Shown here: positions 1 through 11,070 of the stretch, one piece after another
Layout: each line of letters starts with the position of its first letter
How positions within the stretch are numbered: position 1 is the first letter of the stretch
Assembly (NCBI GenBank): GCA_947685225.1
Contig: CANTUV010000002.1
Coordinates: 5,828,001-5,892,000 of the forward strand
Source: Garcia nutans
Taxonomy: Eukaryota; Streptophyta; Magnoliopsida; Malpighiales; Euphorbiaceae
Direction of reading: 5' to 3'
Length of the DNA stretch: 64,000 nucleotides
The notes under the pieces: model-generated
What the model was told of the DNA's origin: nothing
The model's input: only the letters and a program-made list of their open reading frames with translations
Database searches by the model: none
Translations under genes and position numbers: made by a program

Positions 1-275
1 GGAATTTAGGAGCCACCTTTTAAGAATTTAAAACCATCAGTTGGCAGCCACGATTAAGAAATTAAAAAGCAATATTCAGAAAGCAAAGAAAACAAAGAAA
101 CAGTAGCCAAATTTTATGAGTAGATAATCTTTAAACTATCTCACTCAACCAAAAGCTATTTTGATTCGAGCAAACCACAACACCATCAAGGTCTGGCTTC
201 TATGAAGATATTGAGGTGTTTAGAGCAAGGTTTAGATCAAGGAAATTATTTTGGTGGAGCCGACGACGTAGGTAT
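1..275 (+). repeat. LTR remnant of D, left part
   Basis: The last part (about 240-270) aligns with the C1 LTR near 12221-12250: both carry a TTTTGGTGGA block followed by a diverged CGAACGG-like stretch. The first 200 bases are only loosely similar to any LTR here. The remnant is cut at 275 by solo LTR G and resumes at 3229. Confidence 0.6.
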
Positions 276-3228
276 AGTAACATCCTAAAATTTTTGAAAA
301 TTTCTAATTTTTAAAATATTTAATAAAATAAATTATAATTTAAAAGGATAAATTAAATTAATGGTTTTAAATGAAAAATGAAGGGGTTTTAAATGAAAAA
401 GTGGAATATATATGTGATATATATGCAAAATATACATAACATATAAAAGTCAACATTTTTAAAAGAAAAGGGTATTTTGGTAATTAAACCTTATAAATTC
501 AAAATTAATAAATTATTTTTGAATGGAAGAGAGAAATTAGGACTTTTAATTTATTAAAAAAATAATTAAATAATTAAATATTAAATTATTTTAATATATA
601 TATATATATGTGGTTAAAAAAAAGATGAAAGGAAAAGAAATATAAAAGTCTTTATCTTCTTTTTCTTCTTCTTCTTCAAGGACGTTTCTATGGGAGCTTG
701 AAGACCAAGGATTTTGCTTCTTCCATACTTCATAAATTGAAGAAATTAACAAGTTGCAAGTGGATTTTTGGTGATCTCCACCAAAATTAGTAAGTTTCCA
801 TCTCTTTTCTTTGAATTCCTTGGAAATTTGGATTATGTGAGTTTTGAGATTTTGATGTAGTATGTTATAATTGTTGGAATTGGTGTGTATGATGTTATTT
901 TGGGTAGTTAACAATGATTCTAAGGTTAGATTGAAGAGATGATGGAATTTGGTTAAAGAATGGTGAAGAGAGAGAATTTAGGGTTATGGATTTTTGAAAA
1001 CATGAACTTTAATTGTGCAAATTGATTCCAAATGAGATGTTTTGATTCATAAACAAGTATTTTAAAGTCAAATATTGGATTTGGTGATGTTGGGTTGGAG
1101 TTTGAGAGTGGAAGTGGAGATTTAGGGTTTTGGAAAAGTGATTTTTCAAAGTGGTTGAATTGTGTGATTTCATTTGTTTAAGCATGTTGTTTAGTGTTAA
1201 AAGTGATGAATATAAGCTTGGAATGAGTAATGGATTGTTTTGGAATGGAAAACCTTCAATGGGGGAAGGTTATGCCATTTTTGAGATTTTGTGTATAAGA
1301 AGAGTGTATTTTTATAATGTAAATGATTTAAATGTATTAAAATATATTTTTAATAATATAAATAAACTTAAAACACTAATTTAATTGTAGTAAAATGAAA
1401 TTCCAATGTTGAAGTAAGGAAAGGCTAAATTTTTAGAAATTTATAGGAGTGATGTGTAATTATAGTTTAATGTTGGAAATGCCATTAAATGTGATAATAA
1501 ATGATTATTTGTTATCACATTTGGTTTAGGCATTGAGGGAGGATGATTTGCTTCATCCAAGTGGTGAAGGGCAAGTTGGAAAGATTGGATTGAAGTTTGT
1601 TTTTAGCTTGCTCTGGGTTGCTAGTGGAGGTATGTACAAACTTTGAATATAATGTTTATATTTGCATAACATTTGTACTTAACACATTTTGGTTGGAAAA
1701 TGTGTTAAGCTACTTGGTTCATTGATTGTGTATGAATAATGTGCTATGACATTTGTAATGTCATATATGTGTTAAATACATTGTGAAAAGCCATTGATAA
1801 TGGCTAAATTGTGTAAAATGTGAAATATGCGTATTATGTGAAAATACCCAAAGTAATTGGGTAATGTGTTGTGAATGCAAAAATGAGATATGTGTAATAA
1901 TGAAATGAATTGATATTGATAAAAATGAGAAAAGTGAGAAAAGTGAGAAAGATGTGAAAAATGAGAAAAGTGAGAAAAAAAAAGTGAAAATAAGGCAATG
2001 TGCCTAGATTGAATATGTGAAAATGAGAAAGAGATTAATAATGAGAAATATGAATAAATTGTGTGCCTAGCATGTTATTCAATTTTTGGTGGCATGCCTA
2101 TGATTGCCTACGGGCTATACGCTGGAGTGGTGAAAAGATTGGGTCGTAAGCCAGGCCAGCTGATAAATATGATGTTTTTGGGGTGAAAAGACTGGGTTGT
2201 AAGCGTAAAAAACTGTAGCAGTCTAGCCGGGTTGAGGACCAAGATACTGGGGCCTAAGGGTCTAGCAGGGTTGAGGTCCAAGAGACTGGAGTTGTTACAT
2301 TATCCATGGATATATTGCCTACGGGGCTAGACACATGGTGTCATTATGGACCAAAGCAGTAACTCTAAAATTTGAATAGCATATTAGATCCTTTTTGGGC
2401 CCATGCTTGTCTTTGTTTTAATATGAATTATGAAATATTTGAAAAATATAAGAAAGTGGATTGATGTGACATCTATATGCATTGTGCATTTGGTATTGCA
2501 TTGAGTTATATTGTTATTATCAAAATTTGTACCACTAGGCTTTGGCTTAGTGAGATTGTTTCCATCGCGCAGGTGACAGGGTAGACCCAGCTGAGCTGGA
2601 GAGTTCCTGTAGACCAGGTCGGGTCTAGACTTATAGTTAAGCTTGTTGAGTTGCTATCAAGATCAGAAACACTACTAGCAGCATGTATATATTATTATGT
2701 TATTGTACATTTTGAGTATTATGCATAATATGTTATGTTTTGAATTTTACGTATTGTATATTTTAAAGAATGTTTGGATCAATGTATTTGAAATGGGAGA
2801 GTAAGTATGTTTTAAATTATATATATATCTATATGTTTTAAATTATATATATATATATCTATATATATAAATGTTTGAGAAACTTGGTGAAATTGAGAAG
2901 TATGGTTGAGATGGTGATTGAAAATTTTTTGGGAGTGTTTTCTTTTTGCAGGTTGTTTTTTTGATAAATTTTGGGATGTCCAAAATACAGACAAAACTCT
3001 GGCGATTTTTTCCCAGAGATTTTTATATATATTATTTATTTTGGGTTTTTATAATAAGTAAAAAATATTTATGTTCTATTTAATTTTTATATTTTTAGAA
3101 TTTAAAATTTTAAATTGGAAATGTGAAAATTTTTTATTAAACCGGTCTGACATTTTTGTACCGTATATTCATATTTTACATTTGCTGAAAATATGTATTG
3201 TACGTATATAGGATATAATGGTGTTACA
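276..3228 (+). mobile_element. Solo LTR G, Tekay/Del-type
   Basis: A 2953-bp LTR in the forward direction. It starts AGTAACATCC, a T-to-A change from the TGTAAC start of LTRs A and B, and ends GTGTTACA. It is flanked by GGTAT (271-275) and TGTAT (3229-3233), a 5-bp target duplication with one mismatch. About 2050-2640 matches the reverse complement of LTRs A and B: the ATGCCTA block, the 'caagagactgg' block, the 'ggcttagtgag' block and the GCGCAGGTGACAG block. No gag-pol, primer site or purine tract is attached, so it is a solo LTR left by LTR-LTR recombination. It contains TA microsatellites (about 595-610 and 2819-2868) and a GTGAGAAAA-type tract (1930-1980). Small ORFs inside it look like noise. 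Confidence 0.8.
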
Positions 3229-3925
3229 TGTATGTTCTAAATCCGTTTAATTTAATTGCGTACTATCATTATTGTATCTTATTCACTGCATTTTAATTTA
3301 TTATTTTTATTTAGCATAAAGTTCAACATAAGAACTAAATTTTTACTCTAAACCTTAATTTGCATCTAAAACCCTAATCTTGCATGCTTTAATTTTAGTT
3401 TGCATCCAAAACCCTAACTTTGCATGATTTAATCATAGTTTGCATCTTAAAACCCTAGTTTTATTCAAAAACCCTAATTTGCATATTTAAGCTCTAGTTT
3501 TAGATTTAAAATCCTAGTTTTGTTTCAAAACCCTAATTTACATGTTTAAACCCTAGTTTTAGATTTAACCCCTAATTTTGCTCCAAAACTCTAATTTCTA
3601 TATTAAAACCCTAATTTCACAATTAAACCCTAAATTAATGATAAACCCCAAATTACATGTCTAACCCTAGCTTCTTAAGATCAAACCTTAATCCTACAAT
3701 TGAAACCCTAATTTGATGATGGAACATCTAATTATATTGTTATGTGCTTGTTGATTTATAATGAGTTTTGCTTATTTATAATGGATGATTGAATTATATC
3801 TATGGACTTATCATTTGGATTTTGAGAATGATGTAAAAGGTATGTTTCCACTTCGTGGGTGTCTTATTTATTTTAATTATTTATCTTCAATTTTAAGGAT
3901 TTTTGGGATTATTATAAGGGATGAG
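3229..3925 (+). repeat. LTR remnant of D, right part, rich in ACCCTAA motifs
   Basis: Continues the LTR broken by G. Positions 3340-3720 are a loose array of AAACCCTAA-like motifs, the same feature as 12398-13170 of the C1 LTR. About 3835-3870 matches the C1 LTR block 'aaggtatgtttccacttcgtgggtgtc'-like sequence at 13316-13350. After about 3925 the sequence switches to integrase, skipping the LTR end, primer site and most of gag-pol. Confidence 0.75.
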
Positions 3926-5090
3926 AGAGGAAAGGAGAGTTATAAGGTGATGGTCTTCGCAATACATCACCTTCCAAGGAGAGTTTTCGAAAGATTGTCT
4001 GATGGGGTGCATTTAAGATGTTTAAGAAATTAAGATGTCAGAAAATACATGCAGGAACCTGTGGACCCATATGAATGACTTAGCCTTAATCAAGAAGATA
4101 TTTTGATAAGGCTATTATTATTTGACCATGGAAAAAGATTATATCGACTTTATGTGAAGGTGTCAGCAATGCCAGATGTATGAAAACCTAAATCATCTAC
4201 CTCCCAAAGAATTACATTATATGTCTTCGCCCTAGCCTTTTGCAACCTGGGGAATTGACATTATTGGGGAGATACATCTGATAGCCTCAAATGGTCACCA
4301 GTACATCATAGTAGCAGTTGACTACTTTTTAAAAGGGGTTGAAGCTAAATCTTTTAATAAGCTGGGGGCAAAAAAATGGCTCTATTTATTGAGAAGTCTC
4401 ATATGCAGATATGGAGTCCCATATAGTGTAGTATCAGACAATGGGATGCAGTTTCAAGAAGTAGTTAAGGGTTTATTTTCTAAATATCATATCTGTCATC
4501 ATCGATCCTCCCCAAATAGGCCAAAAGCTAATGGAGCAGTATAAGCAGCGAATAAGACAATTAAGTAGATTCTTTCCAAGATGACTAAGACGTATAGGGA
4601 CTAGTAAAAAATGCTTCCTTTTGCTTTATGGGGATATAGAACAAGTATGCAAACTTCGACTAGAATGATGCCATTTTCTTTGGTTTATGGAATGGAAGCA
4701 GTGTTGCATATTGAGATTGAGATCAAGTCATTAAGAGTGATCTTGGAATCTAAGTTACATGAGGCAGAATGGGTAGTAAGTAGATATACACAGTTAACTT
4801 TATTAGAAGAAAGAAGGTTGAAGGAATTGTATCATCACTAGCTATGCTAAAAAAAGATAGCACGAGTCTATAATAGAAGAGTTAGAATCTGGAGGCTTAA
4901 AGTTGGGGACTTAGTATTAAAGCAGTGTAAGCCTAAGGTCCTGATCCAAGAGGGTAGTTTAGACTAGGTTAGGAAGGACCGTATGTTGTGAAACAAGTTG
5001 TCAGACATGAATGGAAACAAGTTCAGTGAACCAGTAAACATTGACAAGCTGAATAATTTTTATGTTTACGATTTAGAAAAAAACTTTTAG
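3926..5090 (+). pseudogene. Integrase remnant of element D
   Basis: A degenerate C-terminal pol fragment that aligns with C1 integrase (18870-19694 plus 27877-28269). Visible pieces are SDGVHLRCLRN near 3997-4031, the core segment with ISDN-like residues around 4430-4450, and the block 4611-4841 (FALWGYRTS, FSLVYGMEAV, then RYTQL and LLEERRLKELYHH), followed by an RRVRI..LKVGDLVLKQC segment to about 4930. Frameshifts and in-frame stops are scattered through it. It retains sequence across the site where C1 is split by a copia element, so it shows the empty-site arrangement. Confidence 0.85.
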
Positions 5091-5486
5091 CTCGCTAGGT
5101 TGAAAACTCGAAAGGGCGGCCTATGCAAAAGTTAGAGTAGTCTGCTAGTTCTAAAAATCCAAAAGAGATGGCTAAACAACAATTAGGGCTAAAATGAGAG
5201 AAAATTGCCAATTAGAAAATCCAAACATGAGTAATCTTGTGTATGCTGGCTTTATGCTTATGGTTGTTCCCAATTTAATGAGATAGAGTTAATAATAAAA
5301 ATATTCTATGTGCACTATTTTGAATATCACCAACAGGGTAAAATAAAACAAAAATTAGTAAAAAGTGATGATAAATTAAAAAGTAAATGAATACATATTT
5401 TATTATTCTTCATAACATCATTTTATCTAAAAAATTGACAAATGCATAATTCATGAAAGTCGGTAAGTGTAACGTGCAGGCTAGCT
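5091..5486 (+). other. Non-coding spacer after pol in D
   Basis: Begins with two copies of a module reading GCTAGGTTGAAAAC..CGAAAGGGCGGCCTA..AAAGTTAG, the same module found after pol in C1 (28290-28395). The rest is AT-rich with no reading frame I can support. It separates the end of pol from the tail of the antisense gene aORF2. Confidence 0.6.
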
Positions 5487-6645
5487 CTGCCTCAGCCGAT
5501 CCAAGAAGGCTTCAATCAAGTAAGGCATGTCTAAATCAAGAGTGAACTCATAACCTCAAGGCTCAGCTCCATACCGATGGTCAAGTCACCGAGGATCATT
5601 GCAAGTGCCTCAACGGAGAGCAGCAAAAGGAACATACATTAGATACATCCGAATGGTGACATGGGTAATCTTTCACCAAGATACCAACTAATGGATGTTG
5701 ATTAGAGCTCATGAATGGATCCAATCAACCCACTCGACATATGAAAAAGCTGGACGAAGTAGTCTCCTCACAGAATGGTATCATAGTAAATATCTTGTAT
5801 GATCCATAGTTGGGGTGTCAAGTAAGTAGAAGCGCTCTGATAGCAAAACCTAAAAAGAAGCAAAACTTGTATTTAAAAAAAAGAGCCCACTAGTTTGAAA
5901 ATCCGAGAGGGTCGCCTAGGAAAAAATTAGAGCTGTCTGCAAGTTTTGAAAACTAGCAAGGGCTGTCTAGAAAAAAATTAGGACCAAAATAAAAGAACAA
6001 AAAGGAGCTTCTTAGTTCCGAAAATCCATAAGTGTGGGCTAGAAAAAATTAGAGAAAATAAATGATGACCTAAATTGAAAACCCGAAAGGACAGTTTAGG
6101 TAATTACCTGAAGCAACAAGAATTAATCCAACTCAACCAGGGTTTCTATTAAAATCAAAGGTATTAGTGAAAATCCTTCCTCCATTTGATCCATAATATC
6201 TAATACTCACGATCAATGTCACCGTTAGAAGAAACAAGCAGAAATTGACTAAGAAAGCACAAACAGAACATGCACCCTCATGCTTTGGTGGGAGCCAAAT
6301 GGGACACACAAAAATTAATCAAAGAGCCCAACAAAATTTTCTCACCTCTGGTCAATTGAAGAACTTCAGGCTTTGAAAGATGAAATAGTATTTGCATTTT
6401 TTTTATGAGATTTTGAAGTTAATACGAGCAATACTATTTGATGATTGCTTGGATATCCGAGGATAGCTTCGAATTTCTCAATCATGGGACACAACTCAAA
6501 GTCATTAAGCTTAAAAGTTCTAGATTCTACATCCCAAAAAGAAGCCATAACATGTCAGAAGGGTTGATTCAATTTGATATTTTAGAAGCACTTCAAAGTT
6601 TTAATTTGAGACTAAGATATTTATTCCCAATGAATAACTTCAAGG
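5487..6645 (-). pseudogene. Antisense gene aORF2 of D (mobile-domain-like), decayed
   Basis: Homologue of the C1 gene at 28622-29904, on the strand opposite to gag-pol. Exon 1 (about 6645 down to 6106) contains MASFWDVESRTF and EAILGYPSN and is broken by several stops. At its end D keeps TTGCTTCAG/GTAATTACC, a complete codon followed by a GT donor, where C1 has a stop codon in place of the CAG. The intron (about 6105-5862) is built of GGTTGAAAACCCGAAAGGG-like modules. Exon 2 resumes after TTTTTTAG with a segment reading ERFYLLDTPTMD, then VEWVDWIHS. Both exons hold in-frame stops. Function unknown. The fold family is inferred from the C1 copy. Confidence 0.7.
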
Positions 6646-7074
6646 GTGGGTCTTAAACAAAATTTTCATCTTCTTTAAATTAGCCTCAATCATGCTTGCT
6701 TTAGTGAGAAATGATATGAGAATTATTTGAAAGGCTATAGTTTTAGTTTAATTGGTGAGAAGGAAGAGACAAAGTGATGGTTTATATAGTGATGGGTTGA
6801 AAATCGAGTTGCACAAGGAAGAAGGAAATCATGTCGAATTGATTTTGGATTCCCGAATTCGTTATGGTTTTGTAAAACTTGAAACCTAATCCATAATGAA
6901 TTCGTTTATATGAATTCATCATGGATACTATATATGTGTGTATATATTTAAAAGAGAAAAGTAACAAAGTGATTCATTAAAAAAATGACAAGTTCAAAAG
7001 AGAGAGAGAGAGAGAGAGAAGGTCAACTTAGAAAAAGTTAATATTATTACATGTACATTAAATATAGTCAATCA
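6646..7074 (+). other. Spacer between aORF2 and aORF1 in D
   Basis: No gene seen. AT-rich, with a perfect (GA)n run at 7001-7019. On the antisense strand it lies upstream of aORF2 and downstream of aORF1, so any aORF2 promoter would be here. I see no motif strong enough to name. Confidence 0.5.
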
Positions 7075-7111
7075 TTATGAAGGAGGAGGTAGTCCATAAT
7101 CAAATAAAACT

Positions 7112-8864
7112 TGATGCGTGCCGTTAGTGCTATATGCAATTACCGCAAGTGCACGGGTCGCTCAAGTAATATAGTAGTGAGTGAGCATCGTTCCTTTGGG
7201 GACAAGGCCAAGTACTAGTGCAAATCTTAATCGTTGTTTAGCGAATTAATAGTTGTGTGATGTGTTGTAACTAAAATCAACTAATTAATGAATGAAAGAA
7301 AATTAAATGCTGTGCACAAAAGATTTATAATGATATTAATAGAACTATCCAGATATTGAATCCCCCTAGCCTCAATAATATATATAAACAATCCATTCAG
7401 CTAAATCGTTTAATCAAATTGAATTGGCATTCCTCTAACTTAGATTAAAGCCTCTCTCGAGTGGATTAATCCCTAATCACTAAGTAGAGTGCCGGAATCT
7501 CTTCTCAAAACACAATTAAATAGGTCATGCATTAAGGACAAGGAACTATAAACCAAAGGATCTTGTAGGTCTATCTCTAGCACCCCAATCAATCCTCAAT
7601 CCTTATGAGTATTCAATTCACATCAAGCTTTCTCAAGTCAATAATATGAAAATAATAACCAATCAATAAGCATGCTATTATCAATTGGAAATAACAATAA
7701 GTATCATAAGAATAACACAACTCAATTAATTGATTCAACTGAATACAATTGTTCAATTCATACAAATTGGCTAGGGTTCATCAACATCTAGATAGAAAAA
7801 AGATTTAGTTCATATTCATAGCTAGAAAAACAGAGTAAGATAAATGAGTAAGAGAAACCAAACAATTCATGGCAGTGAATCTGTATTTCTTCACTTGAGC
7901 TCTTGATTCTTGGTTTAGGGCTTGTGTATGATGTGGGTCTTTCTTCAAACTCAGCTCAAGACCCTTCTCCTTGCTCCAGCAGATGGCTTCTCCTCCTCTT
8001 CTTCCTTCTCTGTTCCAGCAATGCTCCAGTAAAAACTGCTGTTCTTCTCCCCCTCTTCTCTTTTTATTTCTCTCCCAATCTCCAGCCCATACCTCCAGCT
8101 CACTCAACCCATCCATTGTCTACCACTTTCCCTTGGTTCATCACCCTTTTCCCTGATTTAGGCAAGCTCTTCTTTTCTTGTTCTTTCCTTTTGACAAAGG
8201 CCAGCTGTTGTCCCCCACTTATTCCCCAATCAGTGCAAAGAATCTCACTTTTCGACAGGTGACACAACCACTGACACGCCCATATCACTGGGCGTGTCAT
8301 AGGCACTGTGATTCTGAACAAAGGGCACGTCCATTGACACGCCCGTGTTCATGGGCGTGTCATAGCTACTGTAAGTCTGAATAAAAGGCACGTTCCTTGG
8401 CACGCCCGTGGTACCGGGCATGTGACAGCTACTGTGAGTCTGGATGAAAGGCACGTCCATTGACACGCCCGTGGTCCTGGGCGTGTCACAGCTACTGTGA
8501 CTTTGGATAAATGGCACGATCATTGGCACGCCCGTGGTCCTGGGCGTGTCACAGTTACTGTGACCCTGGACAAATGGCACGTTTGGTGACACGCCTATGC
8601 AGCTGGACGTGTCATAGCAACTGAATGCAATAACAAGGGCACGCCTATTGACACGCCCGTGTTCATGGGCGTGTCAATTGACAGATTTTTTTCTCTTTTC
8701 TTCTACTTTCATCCGTAATTGCTCCAAAATGACCAAAAGCCTCAAATTATCGAGAATTCCTGCAATTAACCTTAAAATGCACTTTGAACAAACAAATCAA
8801 ACTCAATTGGATAATAATCATGTTAAGAAATGGGAGTAAAATATCATTAATTGTGTACTTATCA
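7112..8864. mobile_element. Solo LTR H (or short non-autonomous LTR element)
   Basis: A 1753-bp insert that starts TGATGCGTGCC and ends GTGTACTTATCA, so it has TG..CA ends with a short TGAT/ATCA inverted terminus. It is flanked by a perfect 5-bp duplication AAACT (7107-7111 and 8865-8869). Removing it joins the last exon of aORF1 in D in frame, matching the intact arrangement in C1 (30420-30470). No primer site, purine tract or coding frame is inside. It carries a 63-bp tandem array (8263-8682). Lineage not recognised. A solo LTR is the simplest reading. Confidence 0.8.
8263..8682. repeat. 63-bp tandem repeat array with hairpin units
   Basis: Copies start at 8326, 8389, 8452, 8515, 8578 (62 bp) and 8640 (partial), with a diverged copy before 8326. 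Each holds GACACGCCCGTG, a short loop, then GGGCGTGTCA, so every unit can fold into a GC-rich hairpin in an otherwise AT-rich LTR. Because 63 is a multiple of three, the array is open in several frames with a 21-residue period, which explains the spurious ORFs on both strands. Confidence 0.9.
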
Positions 8865-9600
8865 AAACTCTAAAGAAATCATTGCTTGACAGAGGAGGAG
8901 GCACATCATCCATCCAAGATCCTCTCTATAAAGAAGCGTCAAGTTCTCTGTAGCCTAGAAGTCAGCCTGGAAGAAATCATCGCCAAAAGGAGGAGGAGGA
9001 TGTCGTGGTCACGATCATCAACCTGGGGTCCCTTTTATGAAGAAGCACTAGGATCCTTGAGGCCTTGGAACCGAAAGTCCTGGAAGTTCTATTCTGACTG
9101 ATGGTATAATCCTTCAAAATCAGTGGCATGATGATGGCTGGCAATTAGTTCTTCTCATAGCTTTCTATTTTGTTCCTCAAGTATCCGCTGTGAGCCAAAC
9201 AAGAAAAATATAAGTACATGCATTTTATGCATACATGCAACATAAATCAACATGAAATAGGGTTACAAACCATGTAATTCATATCAATGCCTTGGGGACC
9301 AAAAGATGAATCAACATAAGGTGACATATAAGGAGCATATGGCTATATCGGAGCTACATGAGAAGAACTAGCTTCATCAAGAATAGAGCCAACCTGACTG
9401 TCTGGTCAACTGTAATGTCCATAAAAAGTTAAACAAGCACAGTAGAAAAATGTCTTGAACAACAAATGTATCTATCCAATCAACCTGAGGAGAGATGGCC
9501 TTAGTGTCACCACAGGCATGGGAAGAAGACCCTCCTCCATTTTCCTTGTCTTCATCTTCCTCTTCATCCTCCTCCTCATCATCATCTCATCCTTCTCCTC

Positions 9601-9718
9601 CTCTTTCTTCTTCTTCTTCTTCTTCTTTTTCTTCTTTTTCTTTTTCTTCTTCTTCTTCTTCTTCTTCACCTTCTTCTTCTTCTTCTTCTTCTTCTTCTTC
9701 TTCTTCTTCTTCTTCTTC
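9601..9718. repeat. (TTC)n/(GAA)n microsatellite inside antisense acidic tract
   Basis: About 120 bases of TTC repeats with a few interruptions (TTTTTC, ACC), preceded by a looser TCC/TCA-rich stretch from 9541. On the minus strand it continues the aORF1 frame (GIEEQREGHEEEE), so it is a run of glutamate codons. The C1 copy has a short ordinary acidic segment at this place (SEENEDRDEEEHH). Confidence 0.9.
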
Positions 9719-11070
9719 GTGTCCCTCCCTTTGTTCTTCAATACCTTCGACGTTAATAGAAAAAACTTGGAAATTTAGAAGCTAATCTCAAATGAATTGA
9801 GCATATGACACATCCGGTGAAAGCAAGAAAGCACTGACGTCAAATCCATTTTGAGCACATCTGCAAGAATTCTCTAGCATGGACATGCTATTTAGTGTAA
9901 ACACCAAAATATCCACTGGCACCCTCCACTGGTCTAGATCGAGGAACCATTTGTGCACTCATTCAATAAGGAACCAGCCACTAGAAATTGGTTTGTCAAT
10001 AATCCAAAGAGAGTCTTGTAAAGGCAATGCAATGTTCATGAAAGGAGTCCAGTTAGCCCTCTCGTTGGCCCTCCACCAAGCAACATCCACTTGTAAAATT
10101 ACAAAAGGGTAAGTTATCTTTCTCATAACTTTTAATAATAATGCTAATTTTATCTTTTTACCAAGTCTTAGGACAAGCAACTTAGATGATAGCGATGGGT
10201 ATGCACATGATGAGTGTCAGGAACTATTGTACGACTCGACAACCAGAAATGTAGCCTCGGGAACCCTACCCCTTTTTGGTAATTCCGGGTACCCTCACGA
10301 GGTTATGCTCATATGCCCAAACCTGCAAAAAATAAAAAAGGTCAAGCTTATACATGCACATTAATGGAATAAGCGGTTATAGGAATTAATACCTAGGTAA
10401 TAACCATGAAACCAGTGAAGGATCTTTTATTCTTGCAAATTTTATCAAGACCATGATAAAGGCAGACGAGGCTAGTCCCCTCCCAGCCATAAAATGGCAT
10501 AAGATCAAAATTGACAAGGGCTCATAACACTGATACATGAATGGCAGACTCAATGCTGCATAGGATGGTCAATTCCAGTAAAAATAGCAAAAACCCTCGG
10601 GTATACTTTTCATCCCTTACCCCATGGAGTGGTCAAGTGTAATTTATCCAGTGCTCTCGGATAGGCTCATATTTAATTTTACAAGTTTCCTTGAACTTGG
10701 GCCTCATACCTATCAGCTGTCAAATTTCACCATGAGTTAAGATATTGTTAGTCAAGGGTAATGGGATCCCATGACATTTAAGGTCTGTTATGACAGTAAA
10801 ATTGACAAGGCCGATGGTCATTTCCCCCATCGGTAAGTGAAAGGTGTGGGTGGTATCCATCCATCATTCTGCTAGTGCTTTTCATCATTCTGCGAGTGCT
10901 TGGATCGCACTCCTATCAATCTAAAATCCCTGAGATGGCAATTGCAGAATAAAGTCCTTAAAGTCACAATCCCAGACCATTCTTCTCACTGGAGGTGGCA
11001 CTTGATCATACCATTGATAGGCTTTGCAGATGTTTCCTTTGCCATGAATCACATAACTATCATACTGCCA

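Larger units (their letters stand above)
7075..11070 (-). pseudogene. Antisense gene aORF1 of D (plant mobile domain), decayed and split by solo LTR H
   Basis: Reading the minus strand from 11070, one frame gives VIHGKGNICKAYQWYDQVPP, then THTFHLPMGEMTIGLVNFTV near 10830, the hallmark start of a plant mobile domain (aminotransferase-like). Further on come LVCLYHGLDKICKNKRSF, a GT-AG intron (10392-10323, 70 bp), VWAYEHNLVRVPG, then WWRANERANWTPFMNIALP and GFDVSAFLLSPDVSYAQF. An acidic tract follows, expanded into (GAA)n. The coiled-coil exon lies near 9190-9110. The last exon reads NDFFRVL, is interrupted by LTR H (7112-8864), then continues FDYGLPPPS and stops at 7075-7077. There are many stops, at least one frame change, and a small duplication near 10880. 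It is not functional. Family assignment is from motifs I recognise, without a search. Confidence 0.75.

Noticed and set aside
1151..1384. 77-codon plus ORF
   Set aside because: Inside solo LTR G, AT-rich, no family resemblance.
8245..8592. 115-codon minus ORF with 21-residue repeats (VPFIQTHSSCDTP type)
   Set aside because: Comes from the 63-bp array, whose length is a multiple of three. No start context, and it lies within a solo LTR.
8263..8682. CRISPR-like array
   Set aside because: The whole 63-bp unit is repeated with graded divergence. There are no unique spacers, and the sequence is eukaryotic.
9455..9785. Overlapping ORFs of poly-Phe, poly-Ser and poly-Lys
   Set aside because: All are frames of the (TTC)n microsatellite. 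Only the poly-Glu frame continues a recognisable gene (aORF1).
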